DNA of 64,000 bases from DATIUV01 sp049322755 (GTDB lineage Bacteria > Pseudomonadota > Gammaproteobacteria > Burkholderiales > UBA6910), in NCBI GenBank assembly GCA_049322755.1, contig JBMOQX010000037.1:221281-285280 (forward strand). The letters run 5' to 3'. Every line of letters begins with the position of its first letter. Position 1 is the stretch's first letter. Below the pieces are notes generated by a model, which did not search any database, was not told the DNA's origin, and worked only from the letters and a program-made list of their open reading frames with translations. Positions 16,610-24,912 of the stretch are shown here, in pieces. The position numbers and the translations under genes are program-made.

Positions 16610-16651
16610 ATTAGGCACGGCCGCGGCGGAGAGGGTGTTGAGGTAGATCAA
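16610..16651 (-). promoter_or_regulatory. FNR-type class II promoter upstream of the EB_dh-like gene
   Basis: On the minus strand, TTGATCTACCTCAA (16638-16651) matches TTGAT-N4-ATCAA at nine of ten positions. A -10-like CCTAAT (16610-16615) is centred 32 bases downstream of the box centre, the exact class II arrangement. The predicted transcript starts about 50 bases upstream of ATG 16551. Confidence 0.55.
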
Positions 16652-16684
16652 AAAAAGCAAGGCATTCCGGATCGGCGCGGTACG

Positions 16685-16714
16685 GAAAAAAAAAGCGCGC
16701 CCGAGGGCGCGCTT
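16685..16714 (-). terminator. Rho-independent terminator at the end of the fdh operon
   Basis: Minus-strand GCGCGCCC and GGGCGCGC form an eight-pair stem with a tiny loop, followed by nine T. It sits about 20 bases past the stop of the 86-residue protein, the last gene of the formate dehydrogenase transcript. Confidence 0.85.
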
Positions 16715-16736
16715 CGTTTCGATGCCGGGGATCGGC

Positions 16737-16997
16737 CTATTTCTTCGCGGCCTCCGCGGGCGCGGCCGCCATGCCCTTGCCACGCTTGTAGTTCTCCACC
16801 GCGCGCTCCTGGGCGCGATTCATTGCCTCGGCCGCCTTCTTCTTCGCCTCCTCGTCCTTGGCCTTCTTGGCCGCGGCGGCAGCCTTCTGTTCCTCGGTCG
16901 GCGGCGGCGGCGCCGGGAGTTTGGCGAAGGCCGCTCCGGCCGATCCCAGCGCCAGTGCGGCCGCCGTTACTGCGGCGATCAACGGTTTTGTCAGCAT
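16737..16997 (-). CDS. Small Ala/Lys-rich periplasmic protein at the end of the fdh operon
   Basis: This 86-residue protein has a signal peptide (about 1-27, MLTKPLIAAV to GAAFA). The mature part is a charged Ala/Lys/Glu-rich helix (EEQKAAAAAKKAKDEEAKKKAAEAMN) ending KGMAAAPAEAAKK. It has no cysteines and no recognised domain. AGGGAGGGT precedes ATG 16997. It lies 13 bases after fdhC and just before a strong terminator, so it is the last gene of the formate dehydrogenase operon. A role in assembly or stability is only a guess. Confidence 0.8.
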   Translation of the reverse strand: MLTKPLIAAVTAAALALGSAGAAFAKLPAPPPPTEEQKAAAAAKKAKDEEAKKKAAEAMNRAQERAVENYKRGKGMAAAPAEAAKK

Positions 16998-17010
16998 GGA
17001 TCTACCCTCC

Positions 17011-18081
17011 CTAGGCCCGCTGGGGCGCAGCGCCGGGCGCGGAACCCGCCGCCGGCTGCGCTTTGCCCTTGACTTCGTTGTACCAGAGCTCGTGGTGTTC
17101 CTTTGCCCACTGCTCGTCCACCTTGCCGTCCGTGCGCATCGCCTTGTAAGCCCCGGGCACACCGACCGTGCCAAGGTAGATATGGCCCATGATCATCGCC
17201 ATGAACAGAATCGAGGCGATGGAGTGCACGATATTGGCGATCTGCATCACTTCGCGGCCCTGGTCGAAATTCGGGAACAGCAGGATCAGGCCCGACGCGC
17301 CCACGATGATGGTGAACAGGAACAGCCCGACCCAGAACACGATCTTCTCGCCCGCATTGAAGAACCCTGACGGCACCTCCTTGCCCGAGAATATTCCCCC
17401 CAGTTTCGACAACCACGTGAGGTCGTGCGCCCGCGGGATGTTTCTGCTCAGGTAGGTGAAGAACATCGCCAGCGCCGAAACGATGAAATACGGTCCGACG
17501 AAGTTATGGATGTTCTTGGCGATGTTGGTGAGGAACGCAAACACCGTGTATCCGAACACCGGCAGCAGGAAATGCTTGCCGAAGAGGATCATGATGCCGG
17601 TGATCGCCAGCAGCACCCACGAGATGGCGGTGGACCAGTGGATCACCCGGTCCCAGGCGCTGAAGCGCTGGATCTTCCGGCCGGTTTCGGGATGGTGCAG
17701 TTTCATCGGCCCTTTGACCACATGGAAGACCAGGAACAGGACCGGCACCGCCAGCAGCAGGATGCTGCCGTAAAAGGTGATCGGTCCATTGCGCAGCTCA
17801 CGCCACGTTTCCCCGCCGCTTTGCACCAGCACGCCGGTTTCCACCCCCTTGATCTGCGTGATGCCCACGCCGCTGCGCACTTCCCGCCACACCGGGGCGT
17901 TGTTGAGGGGCTGCTCCGCCTGCCGCTGCTGCTGCTTCTCCGCCAGTTGCTTTTCGTTGGGAACGTTCACGAACGGCTGCTCCCCGGGAGCAGCCATCGT
18001 GTTCAATCCGGCCAACGAGAGGCCCAGCAACAGGGCGCCCAGGACCGACCAGCGAGCCGAACGGCTCATGCTTCGAGTCAT
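17011..18081 (-). CDS. fdhC: Formate dehydrogenase gamma subunit, cytochrome b556
   Basis: This 356-residue protein has a cleavable-looking N-terminal segment and a periplasmic stretch of about 90 residues. Four membrane helices follow, with heme b ligand histidines (RVIHWSTAISW near residue 147, NIHNFVGPY near 192, NIVHSIASI near 288). It is the FdnI/FdoI-like anchor that takes electrons from FdhB to quinone. The N-terminal extension (residues 1-100) is longer than in E. coli FdnI but usual in proteobacterial FdhC. Gene order is fdhA-fdhB-lipoprotein-fdhC. Confidence 0.93.
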   Translation of the reverse strand: MTRSMSRSARWSVLGALLLGLSLAGLNTMAAPGEQPFVNVPNEKQLAEKQQQRQAEQPLNNAPVWREVRSGVGITQIKGVETGVLVQSGGETWRELRNGPITFYGSILLLAVPVLFLVFHVVKGPMKLHHPETGRKIQRFSAWDRVIHWSTAISWVLLAITGIMILFGKHFLLPVFGYTVFAFLTNIAKNIHNFVGPYFIVSALAMFFTYLSRNIPRAHDLTWLSKLGGIFSGKEVPSGFFNAGEKIVFWVGLFLFTIIVGASGLILLFPNFDQGREVMQIANIVHSIASILFMAMIMGHIYLGTVGVPGAYKAMRTDGKVDEQWAKEHHELWYNEVKGKAQPAAGSAPGAAPQRA

Positions 18082-18096
18082 GTCACGCTCCTTCGG

Positions 18097-18324
18097 TCAT
18101 TTGCCGGACGTACGCAGGTACTCGTTCTGGGCGAGATTGCGCGTCTTGATGGAGTTCTCCCAAGCCGCCCGATCGCCCTTGAACTGCTCGTTTTCCCAGG
18201 GCGGCGTATCCGGCTTGCCCTGGTACTTGCCCGCCTTGTACTGCGTCACCTGCGGCCTTTCGCCGCAGGCGGCGAGCCCCAGGGGCAGCGCCGCCGTCAA
18301 TGCCACGATAAGCAGTTTCCTCAT
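18097..18324 (-). CDS. Small lipoprotein encoded between fdhB and fdhC
   Basis: This 75-residue protein has a clear lipobox (LGLAAC, Cys about residue 20). The mature part is about 55 residues with the pattern VTQYKAGKYQGKPDTPPWEN and KGDRAAWENSIKTRNLAQNEY. It lies two bases after fdhB and 15 before fdhC, so it belongs to the operon. The aromatic, Trp-containing motifs and placement suggest a conserved accessory component of the periplasm-facing formate dehydrogenase. I do not recognise a named family. Confidence 0.82.
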   Translation of the reverse strand: MRKLLIVALTAALPLGLAACGERPQVTQYKAGKYQGKPDTPPWENEQFKGDRAAWENSIKTRNLAQNEYLRTSGK

Positions 18325-18326
18325 GG

Positions 18327-18923
18327 TCAGCCTCCCTTGGGCTGGCCGTACGCGGTCGACCAGCCCCAAACCTCGGCGCCCTTGCCGCGAACGGTGACGC
18401 GGGTCCGGTAAATGTCGGCCACCACGTCGCCGTCGCCGCCCAGGAGCGCCTTCGTCGAGCACTGCTCGGCGCACGCCGGAAGCTTGCCCTCCGCCAGACG
18501 GTTGCGGCCGTACTTCTTGAACTCGGCCTCGGAGCCGTCCGGCTCGGGGCCGCCGGCGCAGAACGTGCACTTGTCCATCTTGCCGCGCAGGCCGAAGCCG
18601 CCGTCCTGGGGGAACTGCGGCGCGCCGAACGGGCATGCGTAGAAGCAATAGCCGCAGCCGATGCACAGGTCCTTGTCGTGCAGCACGACGCCGTCCTGCG
18701 TCTTGTAGAAGCAGTCGACGGGGCACACCGCCATGCACGGCGCATCCGAGCAGTGCATGCAGGCAACCGAAAGGGAACGCTCGCCGGGAACGCCGTCGTT
18801 GATCGTTACCACCCGACGGCGGTTCACGCCCCAGGGAACCTCGTGCTCGTTCTTGCACGCGGTCACGCAGGCGTTGCACTCGATGCAGCGCTCCGTGTCG
18901 CACAGGAACTTCATTCTAGCCAT
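18327..18923 (-). CDS. fdhB: Formate dehydrogenase beta subunit, four [4Fe-4S] clusters
   Basis: This 198-residue ferredoxin-type subunit has four cysteine groups: CIECNACVTAC (13-23), CMHCSDAPCMAVCP (about 55-69), CIGCGYCFYACP (about 87-98) and CTFC plus CAEQC (about 118-155). It relays electrons from FdhA to FdhC. It lacks the C-terminal membrane helix found in E. coli FdnH. It has no signal peptide, as expected if it is exported with the Tat substrate FdhA. It starts 28 bases after fdhA. Confidence 0.95.
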   Translation of the reverse strand: MARMKFLCDTERCIECNACVTACKNEHEVPWGVNRRRVVTINDGVPGERSLSVACMHCSDAPCMAVCPVDCFYKTQDGVVLHDKDLCIGCGYCFYACPFGAPQFPQDGGFGLRGKMDKCTFCAGGPEPDGSEAEFKKYGRNRLAEGKLPACAEQCSTKALLGGDGDVVADIYRTRVTVRGKGAEVWGWSTAYGQPKGG

Positions 18924-18951
18924 GATCTAGCCTCCTCAAATCGATCCGTTG

Positions 18952-21867
18952 TCAGGCCTTGGAGATGCGGCAGAGCGTGGTCTTGGTCTCCTGCATCATG
19001 GTGACCGCGTCGTAGCCGTAGGTGGTCGCCGTGTTGACGGCCTCACCGCGGACGATGGGCGCCGCCCCCTGGGGATACCGGTCCAGCAGATCCTGGCCCA
19101 TCCACCAGCCGGCGAAATGGAACGGCAGGAACGTGGTGCCCGGTCCGACCCGCTCGGTGACCAGCGCCTTCACCTTGAGGCGGGCCTTGGTGGGCGATTC
19201 CACCCAGACGTACTCGCCGTTGCGCACTCCCGCGTTGTTGGCGTCGCGCGGGTTCACCTCGATGAACATGTCCTGCTGCAGTTCCGCCAGCCACGGGTTG
19301 GAGCGGGTCTCGTCGCCGCCACCCTCGTACTCCACCAGGCGCCCGCTGGTCATGATCAGCGGGTACTCCTTGGCGATGTCCTTGTTGGCCGACTGGATCG
19401 TCTTGTACAGCGTCGGCAGGCGCCAGAACATCTTGTCCTCGTGGGTGGGGTATTTCTCCACCAGGTCCGGACGGTTCGAGTAAATCGGCTCCCGGTGCTG
19501 GGGGACTCCGTCGGGGAAATTCCAGACCACAGCCCGGGCCTTGGCATTGCCGAACGGATGACAGCCGTGCTTCATGACCACCCGCTGGATGCCGCCCGAC
19601 AGGTCGGTCTTCCAGTTCTTCCCTTCCGCCTCGGCCTTCTCGGCGTCGGTCAGCTCGTCCCACCAGCCCAGCTTCTTGAGCAGAACGTGATCGAACTCGG
19701 GGTAGCCGGTGGTGATCTCGGCGCCCTTGGAGTGGGAGCCGTCCTCCGCCAGCAGGCTGACACCGTCGCGCTCGACGCCGAAATTGGCGCGGAAGTTGCC
19801 GCCGCCGTCCATGACGTGCAGGGACGTGTTGTAGAGCACCGGCGATCCCGGGTGTTTGATCTCGGCGGTGCCGTAGCACGGCCACGGCAGGCCGAAGTAG
19901 TCGCCGTCCAGAACGTAGCCGGTCTCCTTGTCGACGCCGCCCTTGGCGCGCAGCGTCTTCACGTCAAAGACGTGCATGTTGCGCATGTGGGCCTTCAGGC
20001 GCTCCGGCGATTGCCCGGTGTAGCCGATGGTCCAGGTGCCCTTGTTGATCTCCCGCAGCACGTCCTCGATCACGGGCTCGTCCCAGCCGCTCTTGTCCTT
20101 CACCACCTTGATGTTCTTGACGAACTCCGCGCCGAACCCGAATTTCTTCGCGAACGCATACATGATGGTGTGGTCGGGCTTGGACTCGAACACCGGTTCG
20201 ATCACCTTCTCGCGCCACTGGATCGAGCGGTTGGAGGCGGTTACCGAACCCACCGTTTCGAACTGGGTCGCCGCCGGCAGCAGGTACATGCCCTCCTGGC
20301 GCACCATCGCGCCCATCGCGGCGGTGGCCGACGGATAAGGATCGATCACCACCAGCAGGTCGACCTTCTTCATCGCCTCGACCATTTCCTTGCCGCGGGA
20401 CTGGCTGTTGGGGGCGTGACCCCAGAACACCACCGCGCGCAGGTTGGGATCCTGATCGATGTTCTCGTTCTTTTCCATCACCCCGTCGATCCAGCGCGAC
20501 ACGGTGATCCCGGGCTTGGTCATCATGGCTTCGGAAGCAAAGCGGCCCTTCAGCCACTCGTAGTCGACGCCCCACACGCGGGCCCAGTGCTTCCAGGAAC
20601 CCGGCGCGATGCCGTAGTAGCCCGGCAGCGAATCCGGGTTCGGACCGACGTCGGTGGCGCCCTGCACGTTGTCATGACCGCGGTAGATGTTGGCACCGCC
20701 GCCCGAGACGCCGATGTTGCCCAGCGCCAGCTGCAGAATGCAGGACGCGCGCACCATGGCGTTACCGATGGTGTGCTGGGTCTGGCCCATGCACCAGATG
20801 ATGCTGCTGGGGCGGTTCTTGGCCATGGTTTCCGCCATGAGACGGACCTGGGACTCGGGCACGCCGGTCACTTCCTCGACCGCGGCCGGCGTCCACTTGG
20901 CCAGGATCTCTTCCTTGACCTTCTCCATGCCGTAGACACGGTCGTTGATGTACTGCTTGTCTTCCCAGCCGTTCTGGAAGATGTGGTAGAGCATCCCGAA
21001 CAGCAGCGGCACGTCGGTGCCGGAGCGGAAGCGCGTGTAGATGTCGGCCTTGGCCGCCGTGCGCGTGAACCGCGGATCGGCCACGATCATCTTCGACCCG
21101 GTCTCCTTCGCGTGCAGCGCATGCAGCATCGACACCGGGTGCGCCTCGGCCGCGTTCGACCCGATGAAGAACATGCACTTGCTGTTCTGCAGGTCGTTGT
21201 ACGAGTTGGTCATCGCGCCGTAACCCCAGGTGTTCGCCACGCCGGCCACGGTGGTGGAGTGGCAGATGCGCGCCTGGTGGTCACAGTTGTTGGTGCCCCA
21301 CATGGAAACGAACTTGCGCATCAGGTACGCCTGTTCGTTGTTGTGCTTGCTGGAGCCGATCCAGTAGACCGCGTCGGGACCGCTTTCCTTGCGGATCGCC
21401 AGCAGCTTGTCACCGAGCTCGTTGATCGCCTGGTCCCAGCTCATCTTCTGCCACTTGCCGCCGGTAAGCTTCATCGGATAACGCAGGCGGTGCTCCCCAT
21501 GGCCGTGCTCGCGCACCGAGGAGCCCTTGGCGCAATGGGAACCCAGGTTGATCGGCGAATCGAACACCGGCTCCTGCCGGACCCACACGCCGTTCTTCAC
21601 CACCGCGTCGATCGCGCAGCCCACGGAGCAGTGGGTGCAGACCGTGCGCTTCACCTCGATCGGCCCGGCGCCGGCATCCTTGGCTGCCTCCGCCTTGCCC
21701 ATCATGGAGAACGGCAGCTGGGTGGCCAGGGCGCCCGCCCCCGCCGTGACCCCGGAGCGCTTCAGGAACGTCCGGCGGTCCATGGTGTTCCCCAGGAAGC
21801 CGGCAACGGACCGGCTCAGACGGCCCGAGCGATGAACGTCGGTCGTCGATTTTCTCGTCAGCAACAT
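18952..21867 (-). CDS. fdhA: Formate dehydrogenase major (catalytic) subunit, Cys-type molybdo/tungsto-enzyme
   Basis: This 971-residue bis-MGD enzyme oxidises formate to CO2. A Tat signal (RRTFLKRSG at 31-39) sits behind a 28-residue extension that is typical of proteobacterial homologues, which supports ATG 21867; GAGGAG lies upstream. One [4Fe-4S] cluster uses Cys77, 80, 84 and 112. The metal ligand is Cys202 followed by His203 (ARICHSTTVAG), so this is the Cys rather than the selenocysteine form. The C-terminal MGD-binding domain is present. All maturation functions (TorD-like chaperone, FdhD, MobA/B, MoeA) are encoded nearby. Confidence 0.96.
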   Translation of the reverse strand: MLLTRKSTTDVHRSGRLSRSVAGFLGNTMDRRTFLKRSGVTAGAGALATQLPFSMMGKAEAAKDAGAGPIEVKRTVCTHCSVGCAIDAVVKNGVWVRQEPVFDSPINLGSHCAKGSSVREHGHGEHRLRYPMKLTGGKWQKMSWDQAINELGDKLLAIRKESGPDAVYWIGSSKHNNEQAYLMRKFVSMWGTNNCDHQARICHSTTVAGVANTWGYGAMTNSYNDLQNSKCMFFIGSNAAEAHPVSMLHALHAKETGSKMIVADPRFTRTAAKADIYTRFRSGTDVPLLFGMLYHIFQNGWEDKQYINDRVYGMEKVKEEILAKWTPAAVEEVTGVPESQVRLMAETMAKNRPSSIIWCMGQTQHTIGNAMVRASCILQLALGNIGVSGGGANIYRGHDNVQGATDVGPNPDSLPGYYGIAPGSWKHWARVWGVDYEWLKGRFASEAMMTKPGITVSRWIDGVMEKNENIDQDPNLRAVVFWGHAPNSQSRGKEMVEAMKKVDLLVVIDPYPSATAAMGAMVRQEGMYLLPAATQFETVGSVTASNRSIQWREKVIEPVFESKPDHTIMYAFAKKFGFGAEFVKNIKVVKDKSGWDEPVIEDVLREINKGTWTIGYTGQSPERLKAHMRNMHVFDVKTLRAKGGVDKETGYVLDGDYFGLPWPCYGTAEIKHPGSPVLYNTSLHVMDGGGNFRANFGVERDGVSLLAEDGSHSKGAEITTGYPEFDHVLLKKLGWWDELTDAEKAEAEGKNWKTDLSGGIQRVVMKHGCHPFGNAKARAVVWNFPDGVPQHREPIYSNRPDLVEKYPTHEDKMFWRLPTLYKTIQSANKDIAKEYPLIMTSGRLVEYEGGGDETRSNPWLAELQQDMFIEVNPRDANNAGVRNGEYVWVESPTKARLKVKALVTERVGPGTTFLPFHFAGWWMGQDLLDRYPQGAAPIVRGEAVNTATTYGYDAVTMMQETKTTLCRISKA

Positions 21868-21887
21868 GTCGAACTCTCCTCGTCCAG

Positions 21888-22082
21888 TTAGACCCGGGCC
21901 GTTCTGTAGTACTCGCGCACGTGTGCGGTCTCGCGATACCCCTTGCGTTCCGGGGCGTCGGCCTTGCTCACGTCCTTCGCCTCCTTGCCGGCTCCGGTCA
22001 GCACGGCCGTCGCCGCCGCCGCGCCCCCCAACCCGAGCGCCGCCATGAACTTGCGTCTTCCGGGATTAGCTTTCGAGCTCAT
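21888..22082 (-). CDS. Small Tat-signal protein of formate dehydrogenase loci
   Basis: This 64-residue protein has a twin-arginine signal (GRRKFMAALGLGG at 9-21) and a short charged tail ending TAHVREYYRTARV. It matches the known 'formate dehydrogenase region TAT target' family by length, signal and position directly upstream of fdhA (20-base gap). The mature part would be only about 30 residues. Its function is unknown; a Tat-related partner of FdhA is plausible. Confidence 0.85.
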   Translation of the reverse strand: MSSKANPGRRKFMAALGLGGAAAATAVLTGAGKEAKDVSKADAPERKGYRETAHVREYYRTARV

Positions 22083-22094
22083 GTTGCCCTCCTC

Positions 22095-22715
22095 TCAGTT
22101 ACCGATCTCAAAGGATGCGGATTCGACATCAAAAAATGCCACGGCAAAACTCCCAACGGTCTTGTAGAAGTCGGCACCCTCGGTGCTGGCCAAGGCGTTC
22201 GCGAGCTTGCGGTACCAGGGCCTGAGGTGCTTGCCAAAAAACTCCTGCTGCGATCCCAGATCGGCGCCGGAGACGATCAGCAGCCGCATGACGTCGCACA
22301 GCGCGGCGATATGGTCTTCGGGCTCGGCGGCCCGGGTCTCGCGCCGGTAACCCAGCCGCGCCAAGTCGTCCCGCAGCTCGGCCAGCGGCCGTTCATTCAT
22401 GAAACCGGTCAGGTAATACGAGCCGTAAACCATGACCCGCGGACGTCCCACGCCCCAGAACAGCGCGTCGAACTCCTCGCGCAGATCCTCGTCGCTGCGC
22501 TGCGCAGCGGCGCTCCTGAGGGCCTTCCAGGCGGCGGCGAACTCCGACTCGCCGTCCTCCGGCACACCAACCTCGCCCGATCTCAGGAACTCCAACACCT
22601 GCGACGTGGGCGGCGCATACATCAGGCTCGAAATCAGCGCGTAGACATCGGCGCGGGCCAGATCTTCCGCTGACAGGTCAACGCTCGGCACCAGTTCCGC
22701 ATTCGACGCAGCCAT
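22095..22715 (-). CDS. TorD/DmsD-family molybdoenzyme chaperone
   Basis: This roughly 206-residue, mostly helical protein has the TorD-family pattern: EEFDALFWGVGRPRVMVYGSYYLTGFMNERPLAELR in the middle and the E(P)EDHIAALCDVMR motif near residue 128. Such chaperones bind the Tat signal of their enzyme and hold it for cofactor insertion. Its place before the Tat protein and fdhA makes FdhA the likely client. ATG 22715 overlaps the polyferredoxin stop (TGATG). Confidence 0.9.
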   Translation of the reverse strand: MAASNAELVPSVDLSAEDLARADVYALISSLMYAPPTSQVLEFLRSGEVGVPEDGESEFAAAWKALRSAAAQRSDEDLREEFDALFWGVGRPRVMVYGSYYLTGFMNERPLAELRDDLARLGYRRETRAAEPEDHIAALCDVMRLLIVSGADLGSQQEFFGKHLRPWYRKLANALASTEGADFYKTVGSFAVAFFDVESASFEIGN

Positions 22716-24799
22716 CACTTCACCTCGAAGATCGACACCGAGTTTTCGCTTTGCATCAGGTCCACCACCCGGCAATCCGCGCACATGCGCAGACGATCCA
22801 GGGAGCCGGGCGCAGCGAACATGCTGTGGGTGCCGAGGCGGCCCAGCATGTTCTCCACCATCTGCCTGGTCGCGAACGGCTTGCCGCATTTGACGCAATG
22901 GAAAGGTTCGGTCTCGTTGAGGACCCGCGCCTCCTTCGCCGCCTTGCCCAGCAGCAAGCGCGGCTGCAGCGCGATGGCGTCCTCGGGACAGGTGCGCGCA
23001 CACAGCCCGCACTGAACGCAATTCGCCTCGATGAACTTCAGCTGCGGCAGCTCCTTGCCGTCCAGCAAGGCCTTCTCGGGGCAGGCCCCCACGCAGGACA
23101 TGCACAGGGTGCAGCGGTCCTTGTTCACGAGCAGCGTGCCATAGGGCGCCCCGGCGCCGAGGGCGATCACGTCGGCCGGCCGCGGCGCTTGCCTGGCCAA
23201 GTGATCGAAAACGAATTCCAGCGTCGTGCGCTTGTCGTTGGACAGATTGAACGCCGCCGGCGAACAGCCCTGCGCGGGGGCAAGGTTCCAGACGCCGGAT
23301 TCGAGGGCGCGGAGATCCGCGCATTCGATCAATCGGAAATGGGTGCCCTTGAATCCGAGGCCCTGAACGATCTCTTCGGCGTACCCGAATTGGCGCTGCA
23401 GCGCCGCCCGGTAGGTCTCCGGTTCTTCGCCCGTGACCGCCACCACGATCTGGGATGCGCCCAGCGCGAACGCCCCGAGCACGGTATCGAGCCCGATCGA
23501 GGCAACATGAAACGTTTCGACAGGAATGACCCGGGCCGGCAACCCCGGCCCCTGGCGCCCCAGGCGCGCCAGCAGGTCCCGACCTTTGCCGGCATCATGG
23601 AACAGCAGGCAGGCGTCCTTGCCGCCGGCTCGCGCGTAGGTGGAAAGCAGGGTCTTCAAACGGCTCCCGGCATCGGAAACGCGGGGGTAGGCGTACGCCA
23701 TCGCGCCGGACGGACATACCGTGGCACAGCCGCCGCATCCCATGCACAGGTGCGGCTCGACCTTGACGTAATCGCCATCCTCCTCGATCGCCGCCGTGGA
23801 ACAGACGTCGATGCATTGCCTGCACCCGGTTATTTTCGATCTGCCATGGGCACAGATGTTTTCCTTATAAGCGAAAAACTTGGGCTTATCAAACCGGCCC
23901 ACCAGCCGGTTCAGTTGCTGCGCCGCGAGGGCCTGGTCGAGGGGATCGCGGCCGGGCGCGAGGTAGCCCTGGGGCGGCTGCGGCATCCGGAAATACGGCC
24001 CGTCCCGCAGGTCCAGGATCAGGTCGAAGCTCTCGCTGCGGCTGCGGTTGCCACGGTCAAAATCGATGGCGCGAATATCGCCGCACGCTGCCACGCACTG
24101 GCGATGCGCCTTGCAGCGATCGAGGTCGATCTGATAGCCGAAATCGATGGCGTTCTCGGGGCAGGCGCGAATGCAGGCGTTGCAACGGGTGCATACCTCG
24201 AGGTCGATGGGGTTCTGCTGTTCCCACGCAACCTCGAACGCGCCGAGATACCCGCTGATGCGGGTGACGGACCCGGAAAACACCGGAAAGCGGCGTTCGG
24301 ACGGCAACTCGGCCATCCCCCCCTGGCCGCTCACGAGCACACTGACGTCCAACTGGCCGGCAAGCCGCTCCGCCCAGCCGAGGGCGGCACCCGCCTGGCC
24401 GATGATCAGCAGCCGGCCGCCGGACTCATAGCCCACCGCGGTCGTCGGTTCCGGCTCAGGCAGCCGCGCAGCGGCGATCAGCGCCGCGATCTTGGGGTTG
24501 GCATTTGCGCCCTCCCGGGACCAGCCGGCCATCTCGCGGATGTTCACGAAGCGGACCGGGACGTCCGCGGCCACGCTGTCGCGGACTTCCGAGAACAGGG
24601 CCGCTTCCTGGGTGCAACCCACCAGGACGTCATCGCCCGCCCGCAGAGCCGCCTCAAACTCGCCCAGTTGACGGCGACACAGCTCGTGCCGCACCGGCAG
24701 CGACATGTCCAACTGGAGCGCCTTGGCCAATACACCCCCATCCAGGGCCATCGTCCGGTTGCAATCGCAAACCTGGATGGTCTTATCTTTTCCTGTCAT
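22715..24799 (-). CDS. Polyferredoxin of the fdh locus (multiple 4Fe-4S motifs)
   Basis: This 694-residue cytoplasmic protein has an N-terminal region (about 1-190) with paired cysteines (CDC at 11-13) and a possible dinucleotide-binding GGRLLIIGQAGAAL near residue 128. Ferredoxin-type motifs follow at about 203-239 (CTRCNACIRACP and CxxxxxCVAAC). Others are CRQCIDVCS, CMGCGGCATVCP, CTLCMSCVGACP and CVQCGLCARTCP, plus CVKC and CADC near the end. It always travels with DUF3305/DUF3306 and fdhA in related bacteria, but no biochemical role is known to me. A role in electron delivery for maturation or in linking formate oxidation to a cytoplasmic acceptor is conceivable. A sigma-54-like promoter lies just upstream. 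Confidence 0.85.
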   Translation of the reverse strand: MTGKDKTIQVCDCNRTMALDGGVLAKALQLDMSLPVRHELCRRQLGEFEAALRAGDDVLVGCTQEAALFSEVRDSVAADVPVRFVNIREMAGWSREGANANPKIAALIAAARLPEPEPTTAVGYESGGRLLIIGQAGAALGWAERLAGQLDVSVLVSGQGGMAELPSERRFPVFSGSVTRISGYLGAFEVAWEQQNPIDLEVCTRCNACIRACPENAIDFGYQIDLDRCKAHRQCVAACGDIRAIDFDRGNRSRSESFDLILDLRDGPYFRMPQPPQGYLAPGRDPLDQALAAQQLNRLVGRFDKPKFFAYKENICAHGRSKITGCRQCIDVCSTAAIEEDGDYVKVEPHLCMGCGGCATVCPSGAMAYAYPRVSDAGSRLKTLLSTYARAGGKDACLLFHDAGKGRDLLARLGRQGPGLPARVIPVETFHVASIGLDTVLGAFALGASQIVVAVTGEEPETYRAALQRQFGYAEEIVQGLGFKGTHFRLIECADLRALESGVWNLAPAQGCSPAAFNLSNDKRTTLEFVFDHLARQAPRPADVIALGAGAPYGTLLVNKDRCTLCMSCVGACPEKALLDGKELPQLKFIEANCVQCGLCARTCPEDAIALQPRLLLGKAAKEARVLNETEPFHCVKCGKPFATRQMVENMLGRLGTHSMFAAPGSLDRLRMCADCRVVDLMQSENSVSIFEVK

Positions 24800-24854
24800 T
24801 TCAGGATGCTATGCATTTGGCGTCGACATACCTGCGAATATCATTAAACCCTTG

Positions 24855-24872
24855 AGCAATCCGCAAGCCGGA
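24855..24872 (-). promoter_or_regulatory. Candidate sigma-54 promoter of the polyferredoxin-fdhABC transcript
   Basis: On the minus strand, CCGGCTTGCGGATTGCTC has GG and GC separated by exactly ten bases and a perfect TTGCT at -12. The -24 half (CGGCTTG against TGGCACG) matches less well. The predicted start is about 46 bases upstream of ATG 24799. It lies in the only sizeable gap (113 bases) of the minus-strand operon. Confidence 0.5.
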
Positions 24873-24912
24873 AAAACCGGGAAATGAACGACAAATTCGG
24901 AACAATATGGAA

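Noticed and set aside
18949..21891. A 980-residue plus-strand frame opposite fdhA.
   Set aside because: It is the shadow of fdhA: its composition is His/Arg/Val-rich with no motif, while fdhA shows cluster cysteines, the Tat signal and the metal Cys.
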